Shown here: positions 1 through 8,337 of the stretch, piece by piece
How positions within the stretch are numbered: position 1 is the first letter of the stretch
Layout of the letters: the number at the start of each line of letters is the position of its first letter
NCBI RefSeq assembly: GCF_018904615.1
Contig: NZ_JADCNH010000017.1
Span: forward strand, 1 to 64,000
Direction: 5' to 3'
Length of the DNA: 64,000 nt
Source of the DNA: Verticiella alkaliphila
Lineage (GTDB): Bacteria > Pseudomonadota > Gammaproteobacteria > Burkholderiales > Burkholderiaceae_B
Program-made: the position numbers and the translations under genes
The notes under the pieces: generated by a model
Seen by the model: the letters and a program-made list of their open reading frames with translations, nothing else
The model's database searches: none
What the model was told of the DNA's origin: nothing

Positions 1-103
1 CCCCCGGCGAGCGCCGGGCGAGCCAGGCGAACCCGCGCGAGACCCAGCCCGCGGCGCCCTCGGGGTGGACGGTGGCGGTGCCGTCGTGACGATCACCGGT
101 CAT
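1..103 (-). CDS. N-terminal fragment of a probable second lysophospholipid acyltransferase (partial)
   Basis: Only the first 34 codons are inside the window; the gene runs off the left edge. An ATG at 103-101 is preceded by GGAGG with a 7-nt spacer, a convincing ribosome site, and lies 55 nt beyond the stop of the acyltransferase upstream of it, so the two would be co-transcribed. The fragment ends in a basic and hydrophobic stretch (SRGFAWLARRSPG) resembling the N-terminus of LpxL/HtrB-type enzymes. In Bordetella-like genomes two such acyltransferase genes commonly sit in tandem beside metK. The assignment rests on context and a short motif only, so the function is tentative. Confidence 0.5.
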   Translation of the reverse strand, partial: MTGDRHDGTATVHPEGAAGWVSRGFAWLARRSPG

Positions 104-157
104 CGGCGAGCCTCCGACGGGGCGCCAGGCGAAGGACGCGCACGCGGCGATGCGCGC

Positions 158-976
158 TCACGGTTGCTTGTACCGGTTGTAGCTCCAGAGATACTGCTCG
201 GGGCATAGACGGATGCGTTCTTCCATGGCGGTATTGATCCACGCGGCTTGCGCGGCGGGTGAGTCGGGGACGGGGCCGTCGATGACGCGCAGGTGCACGC
301 GCCAGCCTTGTCCGCGCGGCAGGCGCTCGCACGCCGCGCCGATGACGGTGGCGCCGGTCTGCGCGGCGAGGCGCGCCGGCAGGGTCATGGTGTAGGCCTC
401 GCGGCCGAAGAAGGGTGCCCACGCGCCTTCGCCGTTGCCAGGCACCTGGTCGGGCAGCATGCCGACCTGGCCGCCATCGCGCAGGGCGCGCAGCAGTTGG
501 CGCACGCCCCCCATGGTGGTGGGCGCCGTGGCCACGCCCGAGCGCGCGCGCGCCTCCTCGACCAGCGGCACGAGGGCGGCCTGGCGCGGCGGGCGAAAGA
601 GCACGGTGATCGGCCCACGGCGCGCGGCATACCGCGCCGAGATCTCGAAGCCGCCCAGGTGCGGTGTCAGAAAGAGCACGGGGCGCCTGGCTGCGAGCGC
701 GGCGTCGAGCACGGCGACGTCATCGCACACGACCCGCGCAAGCGCGTCATCGGTACGGAACCAGACCCAGGCGAGTTCGAGCATGGCCGCCCCGGATTGC
801 GCCGCGGCCTCGCGGGCGAAACGGGCGTCCGGGTAGCCCGCCTGTGCCGCGTGCGCCCGCAGCCGCTCGCGATAGCGACCAGGCAGCGCATAGACCAGGC
901 GGCCCAGTCCGCGGCCCAGCGCGTGCAACAGGCGCAGGGGCAGGCAGGCAAGGAAGCGATAGAAGAAAACCAGCAT
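158..976 (-). CDS. LpxL/HtrB-family lipid A acyltransferase
   Basis: A 272-residue protein of the lysophospholipid acyltransferase (LpxL/LpxM, HtrB) family, which adds a secondary acyl chain to Kdo-lipid A at the inner face of the cytoplasmic membrane. The family catalytic HX4E motif is visible as H106-L-G-G-F-E111. An N-terminal hydrophobic anchor covers about residues 1-32, and the C-terminus carries the typical YLWSYNRYK block. Length is normal for the family. It is divergent from metK, sharing a 220-bp intergenic region with that gene's leader. Whether it is LpxL or LpxM cannot be settled from sequence alone. Confidence 0.9.
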   Translation of the reverse strand: MLVFFYRFLACLPLRLLHALGRGLGRLVYALPGRYRERLRAHAAQAGYPDARFAREAAAQSGAAMLELAWVWFRTDDALARVVCDDVAVLDAALAARRPVLFLTPHLGGFEISARYAARRGPITVLFRPPRQAALVPLVEEARARSGVATAPTTMGGVRQLLRALRDGGQVGMLPDQVPGNGEGAWAPFFGREAYTMTLPARLAAQTGATVIGAACERLPRGQGWRVHLRVIDGPVPDSPAAQAAWINTAMEERIRLCPEQYLWSYNRYKQP

Positions 977-1020
977 GAAACGTGCGGTATTCCGGCATGA
1001 GCGAACCGGGAATTTTCGCC

Positions 1021-1107
1021 TAAAATGAAAGCGGCCGCCGAGTTAACGACAACTTGCGGGGCGGCCGTGGCAGGTTTCCTGCCGGTGTATGCATCCGCTA
1101 AAGCGTC
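1021..1107 (+). promoter_or_regulatory. SAM-II-like riboswitch with -10 box in the metK leader
   Basis: A -10-like TAAAAT (1021-1026) would start transcription at the first base of a perfect 8-bp helix (1032-1039 with 1060-1067). The loop holds GAGTTAAC (1040-1047), GAC (1048-1050) and TTGC (1054-1057). Downstream lies GCTAAAGCGTC (1097-1107). In the SAM-II fold the loop and 3' tail form a pseudoknot. Here GC 1056-1057 can pair with GC 1097-1098, and GAC 1048-1050 with GTC 1105-1107, with the same 5- and 6-nt gaps as the classic metX example. An extra hairpin (1069-1074 with 1078-1083) sits in the connecting loop. The UUAAC and GCUAAA blocks match the family signature; one loop base (G1042 for U) differs. 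The start codon is about 90 nt further on, so the mode of control is unclear. Confidence 0.72.
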
Positions 1108-1196
1108 GCTGCCTGGTCGAGGTCCGGAACTCAGCACTGATCTGGATACGGCGTGCAACGCGCTTTCCACTTCTTTGCAAGGATTATCGCGTGGCC

Positions 1197-2363
1197 ATGA
1201 ACAACGATTTCCTCTTCACATCGGAATCCGTCTCGGAAGGGCACCCCGACAAGGTCGCCGATCAGATCTCCGATTCCATTCTTGACGCCATCTTCACGCA
1301 GGATCCGAACGCCCGCGTGGCAGCCGAGACCCTGTGCAACACCGGCCTGGTCGTGCTGGCCGGGGAAATCACCACGACGGCCAATGTCGACTACATCAAG
1401 GTCGCGCGCGACACCATTCAGCGCATCGGCTATGACAACACCGACTATGGCATCGACTACAAGGGTTGCGCCGTGCTCGTCGCGTACGACAAGCAATCGC
1501 CGGACATCGCCCAGGGCGTGGATCGCAGCTCCGAGGATTACCTGAACCAGGGCGCGGGCGACCAGGGCCTCATGTTCGGCTATGCGTGCGACGAGACGCC
1601 GGATCTCATGCCCGCCCCGATCTGGTATGCCCACCGCCTGGTGCAGCGCCAGAGCGAACTGCGCCGCGACGGCCGCCTGCCGTGGCTGCGCCCGGATGCC
1701 AAGTCCCAGGTCACCTTCCGCTACGTGGATGGCAAGCCGGCCGAAGTCGACACGGTCGTGCTCTCCACCCAGCACCATCCGGAGATCAGCCAGGAAGAGA
1801 TCCGCGAAGCGGTGATCGAAGAGATCATCAAGAAGAGTTTCCCGGACGGCCTGCTCACGGCCAAGACGCGCTACATGGTCAACCCGACTGGGCGCTTCGT
1901 GATCGGCGGCCCGCAAGGCGACGCCGGCCTCACCGGCCGCAAGATCATCGTCGACACCTATGGCGGCGCATGCCCGCACGGCGGTGGCGCCTTCTCCGGC
2001 AAGGATCCGTCCAAGGTGGACCGATCCGCCGCCTACGCCGCGCGCTACGTCGCCAAGAACGTCGTGGCCGCAGGCCTCGCGCGTCAATGCCAGGTGCAGG
2101 TGAGCTACGCCATCGGCGTGGCCGAGCCCATCAACATCACCGTCTACACCGAAGGCACCGGCGTCATCCCGGACGACCAGATCGCCAAGCTCGTGCGCGA
2201 GCACTTCGATCTGCGCCCGAAGGGCATCGTGATGATGCTCGACCTGCTGCGCCCCATCTACACCAAGACGGCCGCCTACGGCCACTTCGGCCGCTCCGAG
2301 CCCGAGTTCACGTGGGAAGCCACGGATCGCGCCGAAGCGCTGCGCAAGAGCGCGGGCCTCTGA
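1197..2363 (+). CDS. metK: S-adenosylmethionine synthetase
   Basis: Forms S-adenosylmethionine from methionine and ATP in the cytosol. The 388-residue protein has the family signatures GHPDK (15-19), GAGDQG (119-124) and GGGAFSGKD (262-270), and is full length. An in-frame ATG exists 36 codons upstream (1089), but it lies inside the riboswitch-like leader and the extension is not MetK-like; the [11 protein letters not shown] start at 1197 fits the family. The gene is divergent from the lipid A acyltransferase and convergent with the Bug-family gene, from which a strong hairpin separates it. SAM feedback through the leader element is the likely control. Confidence 0.98.
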   Translation: MNNDFLFTSESVSEGHPDKVADQISDSILDAIFTQDPNARVAAETLCNTGLVVLAGEITTTANVDYIKVARDTIQRIGYDNTDYGIDYKGCAVLVAYDKQSPDIAQGVDRSSEDYLNQGAGDQGLMFGYACDETPDLMPAPIWYAHRLVQRQSELRRDGRLPWLRPDAKSQVTFRYVDGKPAEVDTVVLSTQHHPEISQEEIREAVIEEIIKKSFPDGLLTAKTRYMVNPTGRFVIGGPQGDAGLTGRKIIVDTYGGACPHGGGAFSGKDPSKVDRSAAYAARYVAKNVVAAGLARQCQVQVSYAIGVAEPINITVYTEGTGVIPDDQIAKLVREHFDLRPKGIVMMLDLLRPIYTKTAAYGHFGRSEPEFTWEATDRAEALRKSAGL

Positions 2364-2370
2364 TCCTGCG

Positions 2371-2396
2371 CGGCCCCGGCGTCGATGCCGGGGCCG
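2371..2396. terminator. Hairpin between convergent metK and Bug gene
   Basis: A perfect 10-bp GC-only stem (2371-2380 with 2387-2396) with a 6-nt loop begins 7 nt after the metK stop. There is no T-tract on either side, so it is a terminator-like or transcript-end-protecting hairpin rather than a classical intrinsic terminator. Confidence 0.5.
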
Positions 2397-2469
2397 ATGT
2401 GCATTGCCGGATGGGATCGGGCTTGCCCCGATCCGTCCCTGCGCGGCCAGGCCAAGGCCCGGCATGTCG

Positions 2470-3426
2470 CTATCCCATCGTCAGCCCGGTCGCCTTGACC
2501 ACGGCGGCGAAGCGTTCTGCTTCTACCTTCAGGAATGCCGCGAATTCGGCGCGATCACTGCCCACCGGCCGCAGCCCTTCGTGGCTGAGTTGCTGGCGCA
2601 GCCGCTCGGAACCTGCTGCCTCGCGGGCCGCGCCTTCGAGCTTGGCCAGGGTGTCGGCGGGCATGTCGGCCGGGCCAAGCAGGCCATACCAGCTGCTGAA
2701 GTCGAATCCCGGGATCACGTCGGCCACGGGCGCCACCGTCGGGTACTCCGCGACTCGATCGCGGGTCGTGACCGCAATCGCCTTCACCTGCCCGGCCGCG
2801 AGGAACGCGCGTGCCGTGGCCAGGTTCGACACCATGAGATCGATCTGGCCGCCGAGCAGATCCTGCATCGCCGGTGAGGCGCCCTTGTAAGGGACGTTGA
2901 TCATCGTGAGGCCAGTCTGGTGTTGCAGCATGGCGCCCGCCAGTTGGCTGGCGCTGCCCAGTCCCGGGATGCCGACACTGAGTTCACGCTTTTCGCGCTT
3001 CACGTAGTCGATCAGCTCGGGCAGGGACGAGACAGGCACCTGTTTGCCGGCGATCAGCAGCAGAGGCGAGGTGGCCACGAGACTGATGGGCGTGAAGTCC
3101 GCCATCGGGTCGAAGGGCAACTGCATCATCGACGCGTTGATGGCGTGGCTCGTATAGGCAAGCAGCAGCGTGCTCGCATCGCCGCGCGCCGCTGCCACAG
3201 CGCTTGCGGCGATGTTGCCCGCCGCGCCGGGCCGGTTCTCCACCACGACCGTCGAGGCCAAGGGCTTTTCCATGGCCACGGCCAGGCTGCGCGCGACGAG
3301 GTCTGTGCCCCCACCTGGCGTGGCACCGACGAGCAGCCGCGTGGTGCGGGATTGGGCCCAGGCAGGCAGGGCGGTGGCAGCGGCGGCCGCAGCCATTGCG
3401 GTGAGCCATTGACGGCGGTTCATCAT
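2470..3426 (-). CDS. Bug (TctC) family periplasmic tricarboxylate-type binding protein
   Basis: A 318-residue extracytoplasmic solute receptor of the Bug/TctC family, greatly expanded in Bordetella and relatives. Residues 1-25 form a signal peptide ending ALPAWA. The conserved Bug block around GATPGGGTDLVAR and the later GIPGLGSASQLAGA and VPYKGASPAMQDLLGGQIDLM segments are all present. The ATG at 3426 follows AGGAG by 6 nt. No TctA/TctB membrane genes are adjacent, which is usual for orphan Bug proteins; the ligand cannot be predicted. Confidence 0.93.
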   Translation of the reverse strand: MMNRRQWLTAMAAAAAATALPAWAQSRTTRLLVGATPGGGTDLVARSLAVAMEKPLASTVVVENRPGAAGNIAASAVAAARGDASTLLLAYTSHAINASMMQLPFDPMADFTPISLVATSPLLLIAGKQVPVSSLPELIDYVKREKRELSVGIPGLGSASQLAGAMLQHQTGLTMINVPYKGASPAMQDLLGGQIDLMVSNLATARAFLAAGQVKAIAVTTRDRVAEYPTVAPVADVIPGFDFSSWYGLLGPADMPADTLAKLEGAAREAAGSERLRQQLSHEGLRPVGSDRAEFAAFLKVEAERFAAVVKATGLTMG

Positions 3427-3557
3427 GCGGGTCTCCTCGTTGTTGTCGTCGTCGAGTCTAGGAGCCCGCCAGGGTCTCGAGAAAGCGAGATTCCTTGACG
3501 GCTGTCGTCAGGAATATTGATGCCCGGCGCGCCACGGCACGCCGGGCATCGCGGCCA

Positions 3558-5513
3558 TCAGCGCAGGGCGTCGCCCAGCACAATGCCTTCACGGCGCGGA
3601 TCCGCCCCGCCTTCGAGCTGCCATTGGCCATTGACAGCCTTGCGCACGATGGTGCCAATGCCGCTCGACTGCGCGTTCACCGACACGGTGTGGCCCAGGG
3701 CCCGCAGGCCTTGCACCAGCGGGTCGTTGGCGCCGCCGTTGGCCGCGTCGATGTTCGGATGCTCGCCGCCCACCGTGGTGGTCGGGCTGTTGGCGGCGCC
3801 GAAATCCACGAGCGAGGTCGCCTGTTGGGCATCCAGGCCCCAATCCAGGACGCCGACCACGGTCTTCACGACGTACTGGATGATCGTGCCGCCGCCGGGC
3901 GAGCCCGTGGCCATCACGAACTCACCGCGGGCCCCGTCCGGCGTGGCACGGAAGATGAGCGTGGGTGCCATGGAGCTGCGCGGGCGCTTGCCGGGGGCCA
4001 CGCGGTTGGCCACGGGTACGCCGGCGGCGTCGCGCGGCTGCGCGGAGAAGTCCGTGAGCTGGTTGTTGAGGATGAAACCCTGGGTGACGTGGTACGACCC
4101 CAGCCCGCCTTCGACGGTGGTGGTCATGGCCACGGCGTTGCCCGCGCGATCCACGATGCTGAAGTGCGTGGTGCCGCGTTCGGGCGTGCGATCGATGCCG
4201 AGCGGCACGTCGCCCAGATTGCCGGCCTGGGCGGTGCCCATGCTGCGGTTCACGTCGATCAGTGCTGCCCGGCTCGCCAGGTAGGGGCGATTGAGCATCG
4301 TGTTCCAGGTGCCGCCCGGCAGCGGGATGAAGTCCGTATCCGCGATGTACTTGTCACGGTCGGCATAGGCCAGGCGTTCGGCTTCGCTCACCAGATGCAC
4401 GCCCGTCACCGTGGGCTTGCCACCGTCGCGGTCGATGGCGGTAGGACGGTGCGCGGCGAGATCGAAGTTCTCCAGGATGCCGAGCGCAGAGGCCACGGCG
4501 ATGCCGCCGGAGGAGGGCGGGGGCATGCCGCAGACCCAGTAGGCGCGGTAGGGCGTGCACACGGCCTCGCGGCGCTTGGCCTCGTAGCCGGCCAGATCGT
4601 CCAGCGTCGTCAGGCCGGGTGTCATCGGCGAGCCGTCCGCGCTCGTGCTCATGCGGATCTTGTCGACGATGCCCTGGGCGATGGTGCCGGTGTAGAAGGC
4701 GTCGGCCCCATCGTTGGCGATGCGTTGCAGCACGCTCGCGTAATCCGGGTTCTGGAACCGGCTGCCGAGCGCGCGGCCCGTGCCGTCCGCATTCAGATAG
4801 AGGGCGGCGGCATCCGGGTCGCGGGCAAGGTTGCTCGCGCCGCCCGCCAGTGCATCGGCCATGCGCCCGCTGATCGGAAAGCCGTCACGCGCGAGCGTGA
4901 TGCCGGCGTCGAAGAGACCGTTCCAGGCCAGCTTGCCATGATCGCCATGCGCGAGCTCGAGCATGCGCACCACGCCGGGCGTGCCGATCGAACGGCCGCT
5001 GCCGCGTGCATTGGGCAGCGGCGCGGTGCGTTGCTCGTCGCTGATCCAGCGCAGGTAGTCTGCCGTGGCCGCGGCGGGCGCGGTTTCGCGTCCGTCATAG
5101 GCCACCACTTCACGCGTGGCCGCGTCGTAGTGCAGCATGAAGGCACCGCCGCCCAGGCCGCTCGATTGCGGCTCGACCAGGCCCAGCACGGCCTGCACGG
5201 CCACGGCGGCATCCACCGCGCTGCCGCCAGCCTTGAGCACGTCGCATCCGGCGCGCGTGGCCAGGGGATTGGCCGCCACCACCATGTACGAGCGCGTCTG
5301 CACGGCCTCCTTGCCCAGCCGGTAGCCCGAGGCGGGCTCGGGCGCCGCGGGATCGCCGGGCAGGCCCGAGCCAACGACCACGGAGCCGCCCGAGGCCACG
5401 ACTTCGCACGCGTTATCGGCGATCGGCGTATGCGTATCGTCGCCGCCGCCGCAGGCGGACAGCACCACGAGGGCCGCAGGGGCGGCTAACCACCAGGATG
5501 GACGCAGGGACAT
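3558..5513 (-). CDS. ggt: Gamma-glutamyltransferase, predicted lipoprotein
   Basis: An N-terminal-nucleophile enzyme that transfers or hydrolyses the gamma-glutamyl group of glutathione and related peptides outside the cytoplasm. The proenzyme is 651 residues. The self-cleavage site and nucleophile are seen as E-R-G-T-T-H-F-S, with the catalytic Thr at about residue 448, giving a normal large and small subunit. The start at 5513 is chosen because AAGGAG lies 7 nt upstream, whereas an upstream in-frame ATG has no such site. The N-terminus ends in LSAC followed by GGGDD, a lipobox, so the enzyme is probably membrane-anchored in the periplasm rather than soluble. Confidence 0.93.
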   Translation of the reverse strand: MSLRPSWWLAAPAALVVLSACGGGDDTHTPIADNACEVVASGGSVVVGSGLPGDPAAPEPASGYRLGKEAVQTRSYMVVAANPLATRAGCDVLKAGGSAVDAAVAVQAVLGLVEPQSSGLGGGAFMLHYDAATREVVAYDGRETAPAAATADYLRWISDEQRTAPLPNARGSGRSIGTPGVVRMLELAHGDHGKLAWNGLFDAGITLARDGFPISGRMADALAGGASNLARDPDAAALYLNADGTGRALGSRFQNPDYASVLQRIANDGADAFYTGTIAQGIVDKIRMSTSADGSPMTPGLTTLDDLAGYEAKRREAVCTPYRAYWVCGMPPPSSGGIAVASALGILENFDLAAHRPTAIDRDGGKPTVTGVHLVSEAERLAYADRDKYIADTDFIPLPGGTWNTMLNRPYLASRAALIDVNRSMGTAQAGNLGDVPLGIDRTPERGTTHFSIVDRAGNAVAMTTTVEGGLGSYHVTQGFILNNQLTDFSAQPRDAAGVPVANRVAPGKRPRSSMAPTLIFRATPDGARGEFVMATGSPGGGTIIQYVVKTVVGVLDWGLDAQQATSLVDFGAANSPTTTVGGEHPNIDAANGGANDPLVQGLRALGHTVSVNAQSSGIGTIVRKAVNGQWQLEGGADPRREGIVLGDALR

Positions 5514-5630
5514 ACAGGCTCTCCTTGGCCGTCGCGCGGACGGCAATGCTACGAATCAGGGAGGAAGCAGTATGTCGCGGCTTGCCGCCAAATGCCGCGT
5601 TTTGTCAGACTTTATTGCAGTTTCGTGACG

Positions 5631-5834
5631 TCAGTCGTTGAGCGCCTGCCGCGCCGCTTCCTCAGGCGTCAGGCCCTCATAGAAGAGATCGGTGAACCAT
5701 TCGGCGTTCTCTTCGATCTGCTCCTGCGCCTCTTCGCGGCTGGCGCCGGCGGCGACGAAGATCTCCTCGACCTGCGTGCACCACGCGATCAAGGCTTCGG
5801 TTTCGGGATCGAGGGCTTCGGGTTTCTTGGCCAT
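5631..5834 (-). CDS. Small acidic conserved hypothetical protein
   Basis: A 67-residue acidic, mostly helical protein of unknown function. It has no signal peptide or membrane segment. It ends LTPEEAARQALND, a pattern seen in short helical proteins. It lies 12 nt downstream of slyX on the same strand and is probably co-transcribed with it. The ribosome site is weak. I do not recognise a named family. Confidence 0.65.
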   Translation of the reverse strand: MAKKPEALDPETEALIAWCTQVEEIFVAAGASREEAQEQIEENAEWFTDLFYEGLTPEEAARQALND

Positions 5835-5846
5835 GGTGGGCTCACT

Positions 5847-6062
5847 CTAGTAATGCGGGGGGATCTGTTCGCGCAGGCTCGCCTGGCGGGAAGGGTCGAC
5901 ATCGGAAACCTGGTCGCGCAGGGACGCGAGCTCACGTGCCAGCTGCTCGATCTGGCGCTGCTGGCGAAAGATCGTCTGGTTCAGTTGCTCCAGCAGGTCA
6001 TCGGCGAAGCTGGCCTTGATCTCCAGCTCGGTGAGTCGGCGTTCGAGGGCGTCAGGGGTCAT
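5847..6062 (-). CDS. slyX: SlyX family protein
   Basis: A 71-residue SlyX-type protein: a short coiled coil (about residues 5-50, with heptad-like LERRLTELEIK and LLEQLNQTIFRQQRQIEQL) followed by the family's tail ending PPHY. SlyX proteins are widespread in proteobacteria, but their role is unknown. It is followed after 12 nt by a small acidic ORF and sits divergently from the sulfate uptake operon. Confidence 0.88.
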   Translation of the reverse strand: MTPDALERRLTELEIKASFADDLLEQLNQTIFRQQRQIEQLARELASLRDQVSDVDPSRQASLREQIPPHY

Positions 6063-6257
6063 GGGGTCTCGCTAGGGACGGCGTACGGCGCAGAGTGTAC
6101 GGGCTTTTCGAGGCGCCGCCGGTGCGCCGGCGGATGCGTTGCGCCACCGCCATATGACAAGAGGAAATAAAGAACCAGCCAAACCGTCGTTCCCTCCATA
6201 CCCGCCGCGCGTCACCATCACGCCTCGAATCCCTTCTCTGCAACAAGGAGTCCGGCA

Positions 6258-7289
6258 GTGAGCTTGTCCCAAACCCTTCGCCTGGCCGCCATCGCCGCCA
6301 CCCTCGGCCTCGCGTCCATCGCCGCTGCCGTTCCCGCCCACGCTGCCCAGTCCCAGACGCTGCTCAACGTGTCTTATGACCCGACCCGCGAGCTGTATCG
6401 CGAGATCGACGACGCCTTCATCAAGCTCTATGAGCAGAAGGTTGGCACCACGCTCACCATTCGCCAGTCCCACGGCGGCTCCGGCCGCCAGGCGCGCTCG
6501 GTGATCGACGGCCTGGATGCCGACGTCGTCACCCTGGCACTGGCCTACGACATCGACGCCATCGCCGACCGCAAGCTGCTGCCCGAAGATTGGCAGGCGC
6601 GCCTGCCCAAGAACAGCTCGCCCTACACCTCGACGATCGTGTTCCTGGTCAGGAAGGGCAACCCCAAGGGCCTGAAGGACTGGGACGATCTGGTGAAGTC
6701 GGGCGTCTCGATCATCACGCCCAATCCGAAGACCTCGGGGGGCGCGCGCTGGAACTACCTCGCCGCCTGGGCGTATGCGGAGAAGAAGTTCGGTGGCGAT
6801 GAGGCCAAGACCCGCGAGTTCGTGGGCCAGCTCCTGCGCAACGTGGCTGTGCTCGACACCGGCGCCCGTGGCTCGACGACGACCTTCGTCGAACGCGGCC
6901 AGGGAGACGTGCTGCTCGCCTGGGAGAACGAGGCCTTCCTCGCGTTGAAGGAACTGGGTCCGGACAAGTTCGAGATTGTGGTGCCGTCCATCAGCATCCT
7001 CGCAGAGCCCCCCGTGGCCGTGGTGGACCGTGTCGTGGATCGCAAGGGTACGCGCGAGGCCGCTCAAGCCTACCTCGAGTTCCTGTACACCCCTGAGGCG
7101 CAGGAGATCATCGCGAGCAACTACTACCGTCCGACGGACGAGGGCGTGGCTGCGAAATACGCCGACCAGTTCCCGAAGGTTGATCTCGTGACGATCGATG
7201 GTGCCTTTGGTGGCTGGCGCAAGGCCCAGGAGACCCACTTCGCGGATGGTGGCACCTTCGACCAGGTCTACACCCCGGGTCGTCGATGA
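6258..7289 (+). CDS. sbp: Sulfate ABC transporter periplasmic binding protein
   Basis: The periplasmic receptor of the sulfate/thiosulfate importer. The 343-residue precursor has a signal peptide ending VPAHA (about residue 30) and the family block [16 protein letters not shown] directly after it, then the [21 protein letters not shown] sulfate-site region. The start is a GTG at 6258 preceded by AAGGAG with 7 nt spacing. Its stop codon overlaps the cysT start by 4 nt (ATGA), so the two are translationally coupled. Control by a CysB-type regulator is expected from the family; I could not identify a site with certainty in the 195-bp upstream region. Confidence 0.95.
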   Translation: MSLSQTLRLAAIAATLGLASIAAAVPAHAAQSQTLLNVSYDPTRELYREIDDAFIKLYEQKVGTTLTIRQSHGGSGRQARSVIDGLDADVVTLALAYDIDAIADRKLLPEDWQARLPKNSSPYTSTIVFLVRKGNPKGLKDWDDLVKSGVSIITPNPKTSGGARWNYLAAWAYAEKKFGGDEAKTREFVGQLLRNVAVLDTGARGSTTTFVERGQGDVLLAWENEAFLALKELGPDKFEIVVPSISILAEPPVAVVDRVVDRKGTREAAQAYLEFLYTPEAQEIIASNYYRPTDEGVAAKYADQFPKVDLVTIDGAFGGWRKAQETHFADGGTFDQVYTPGRR

Positions 7290-8170
7290 GCGCCGTCGTC
7301 TCTGCGTCCATGGCCCCGTCGCCGCCACGGCGGCGGGGCAGCCGTGCGGGCGTGCTGCCCGGGTTCGGCCTGTCCATGGGCTTCACCCTGCTGTATCTCA
7401 GCCTGCTGGTGCTGATCCCGCTGGCCACGCTGCCCATCAAGGCCGCCGAACTGAGCCTGGCGGACTTCTGGGCGGTCGTCACCGAGCCGCGCGTGGTCGC
7501 CTCCTACAAGCTCACCTTCGGCGCGGCGTTGTTCGCGGCAGTGGTCAACGTGGTGTTCGGCCTGATCGTGGCCTGGTGCCTCGTGCGTTACCGATTCCCC
7601 GGCAAGCGGCTGGTCGATGCCCTCGTGGACTTGCCGTTCGCTTTGCCCACGGCGGTGGCCGGCATCGCACTCACTGCGCTTTATGCCAACAATGGGTGGC
7701 TGGGGCAGCCGCTGGAGAACTGGTTCGGCTGGAAGATCGCCTACACGCCGGTGGGCATCGTCATCGCCCTCATCTTCATCAGCCTGCCGTTCGTGGTGCG
7801 CACCGTGCAGCCCGTGCTCGAAGACATCGAGCGCGAGACCGAGGAGGCTGCGGCCAGCCTGGGGGCAAGCCGTTGGCAGGCATTCCAGCGCGTGCTGCTG
7901 CCCACCCTGATGCCTGCGCTGCTCACGGGCTTTGCCCTCGCCTTCGCTCGCGCTTTGGGCGAGTACGGCGCGGTCGTCTTCATCGCCGGGAACATGCCAA
8001 TGATCTCCGAGATCACGCCGCTGCTCATCATCTCCAAGCTCGAGCAGTTCGACTATGCCGGTGCGGCCGCCATCGCGACCGTGATGCTGGCCTTCTCGTT
8101 CGTGCTGCTGCTCATCATCAATGGCCTGCAGTTCTGGCAGGCCCGTCGCGGTGCAGGGAGGCAGCCATGA
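7286..8170 (+). CDS. cysT: Sulfate ABC transporter permease CysT
   Basis: One of two inner-membrane permease subunits of the sulfate/thiosulfate importer. The 294 residues contain about six membrane segments and the ABC permease coupling loop [21 protein letters not shown] (about residues 192-212). It overlaps sbp by 4 nt at its start. Its own stop overlaps, also as ATGA, the start of a repeat-encoded mini-ORF instead of cysW. The usual direct cysT-cysW junction is therefore interrupted here. Confidence 0.95.
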   Translation: MSAVVSASMAPSPPRRRGSRAGVLPGFGLSMGFTLLYLSLLVLIPLATLPIKAAELSLADFWAVVTEPRVVASYKLTFGAALFAAVVNVVFGLIVAWCLVRYRFPGKRLVDALVDLPFALPTAVAGIALTALYANNGWLGQPLENWFGWKIAYTPVGIVIALIFISLPFVVRTVQPVLEDIERETEEAAASLGASRWQAFQRVLLPTLMPALLTGFALAFARALGEYGAVVFIAGNMPMISEITPLLIISKLEQFDYAGAAAIATVMLAFSFVLLLIINGLQFWQARRGAGRQP

Positions 8171-8337
8171 GCGCCGCCGCCCGGCCGCCCGAAGGCGGCG
8201 CGATGCCTCCCTCGGGGAGGATGTCGCGTAGCGACAGGAGGGCAGTCGGCGTTCGCGCCGCCGCCCGGCCGCCCGAAGGCGGCGCCATGCCTCCCTCGGG
8301 GAGGATGTCGCGTAGCGACAGGAGGGTCACCCTATGA
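8167..8337 (+). CDS. 56-codon mini-ORF made of two copies of a repeat, coupled to cysT and cysW
   Basis: This frame starts with the ATG of an ATGA overlap at the cysT stop and ends with the TGA of an ATGA overlap at the cysW start, so it is coupled at both ends. It encodes two in-frame copies of the 23-residue block [23 protein letters not shown]. The sequence is low-complexity and basic, with no resemblance to a folded family. I infer that it acts as a translational bridge keeping ribosomes moving from cysT to cysW, or is simply what a tolerated repeat insertion looks like. No evidence supports a protein function. Confidence 0.4.
   Translation: MSAAARPPEGGAMPPSGRMSRSDRRAVGVRAAARPPEGGAMPPSGRMSRSDRRVTL
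8171..8326 (+). repeat. Two tandem copies of a 72-bp REP-like repeat (84-bp period)
   Basis: Copies at 8171-8242 and 8255-8326 differ at a single base and are separated by a 12-bp linker. Each copy contains three nested inverted repeats: GCCGCC-CGAA-GGCGGC, an imperfect CCTCCC-GGGAGG, and GTCGC-GTA-GCGAC. Each ends in CAGGAGGG. In the second copy that end forms the AGGAGG ribosome site 7 nt before the cysW start. The 84-bp period is a multiple of three, so the copies are in frame with each other. Palindromic intergenic repeats of this style occur in Burkholderiales; I saw no other copy in this window. Confidence 0.85.

Noticed and set aside
1032-1107. SAH riboswitch interpretation of the metK leader
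   Set aside because: The characteristic SAH-element arms are not present, whereas the SAM-II loop, tail and pseudoknot spacing fit.
1089-1196. A 36-codon upstream extension of metK from ATG 1089
   Set aside because: The segment lies inside the SAM-II-like leader, is not MetK sequence, and would make an over-long enzyme.
3495-5489. Long plus-strand open frame over ggt
   Set aside because: Antisense to a clear gamma-glutamyltransferase; no motif or ribosome site.
8118-8330. Minus-strand frame with repeated [11 protein letters not shown] blocks
   Set aside because: It is the reverse reading of the tandem repeat and has no start signal or family match.
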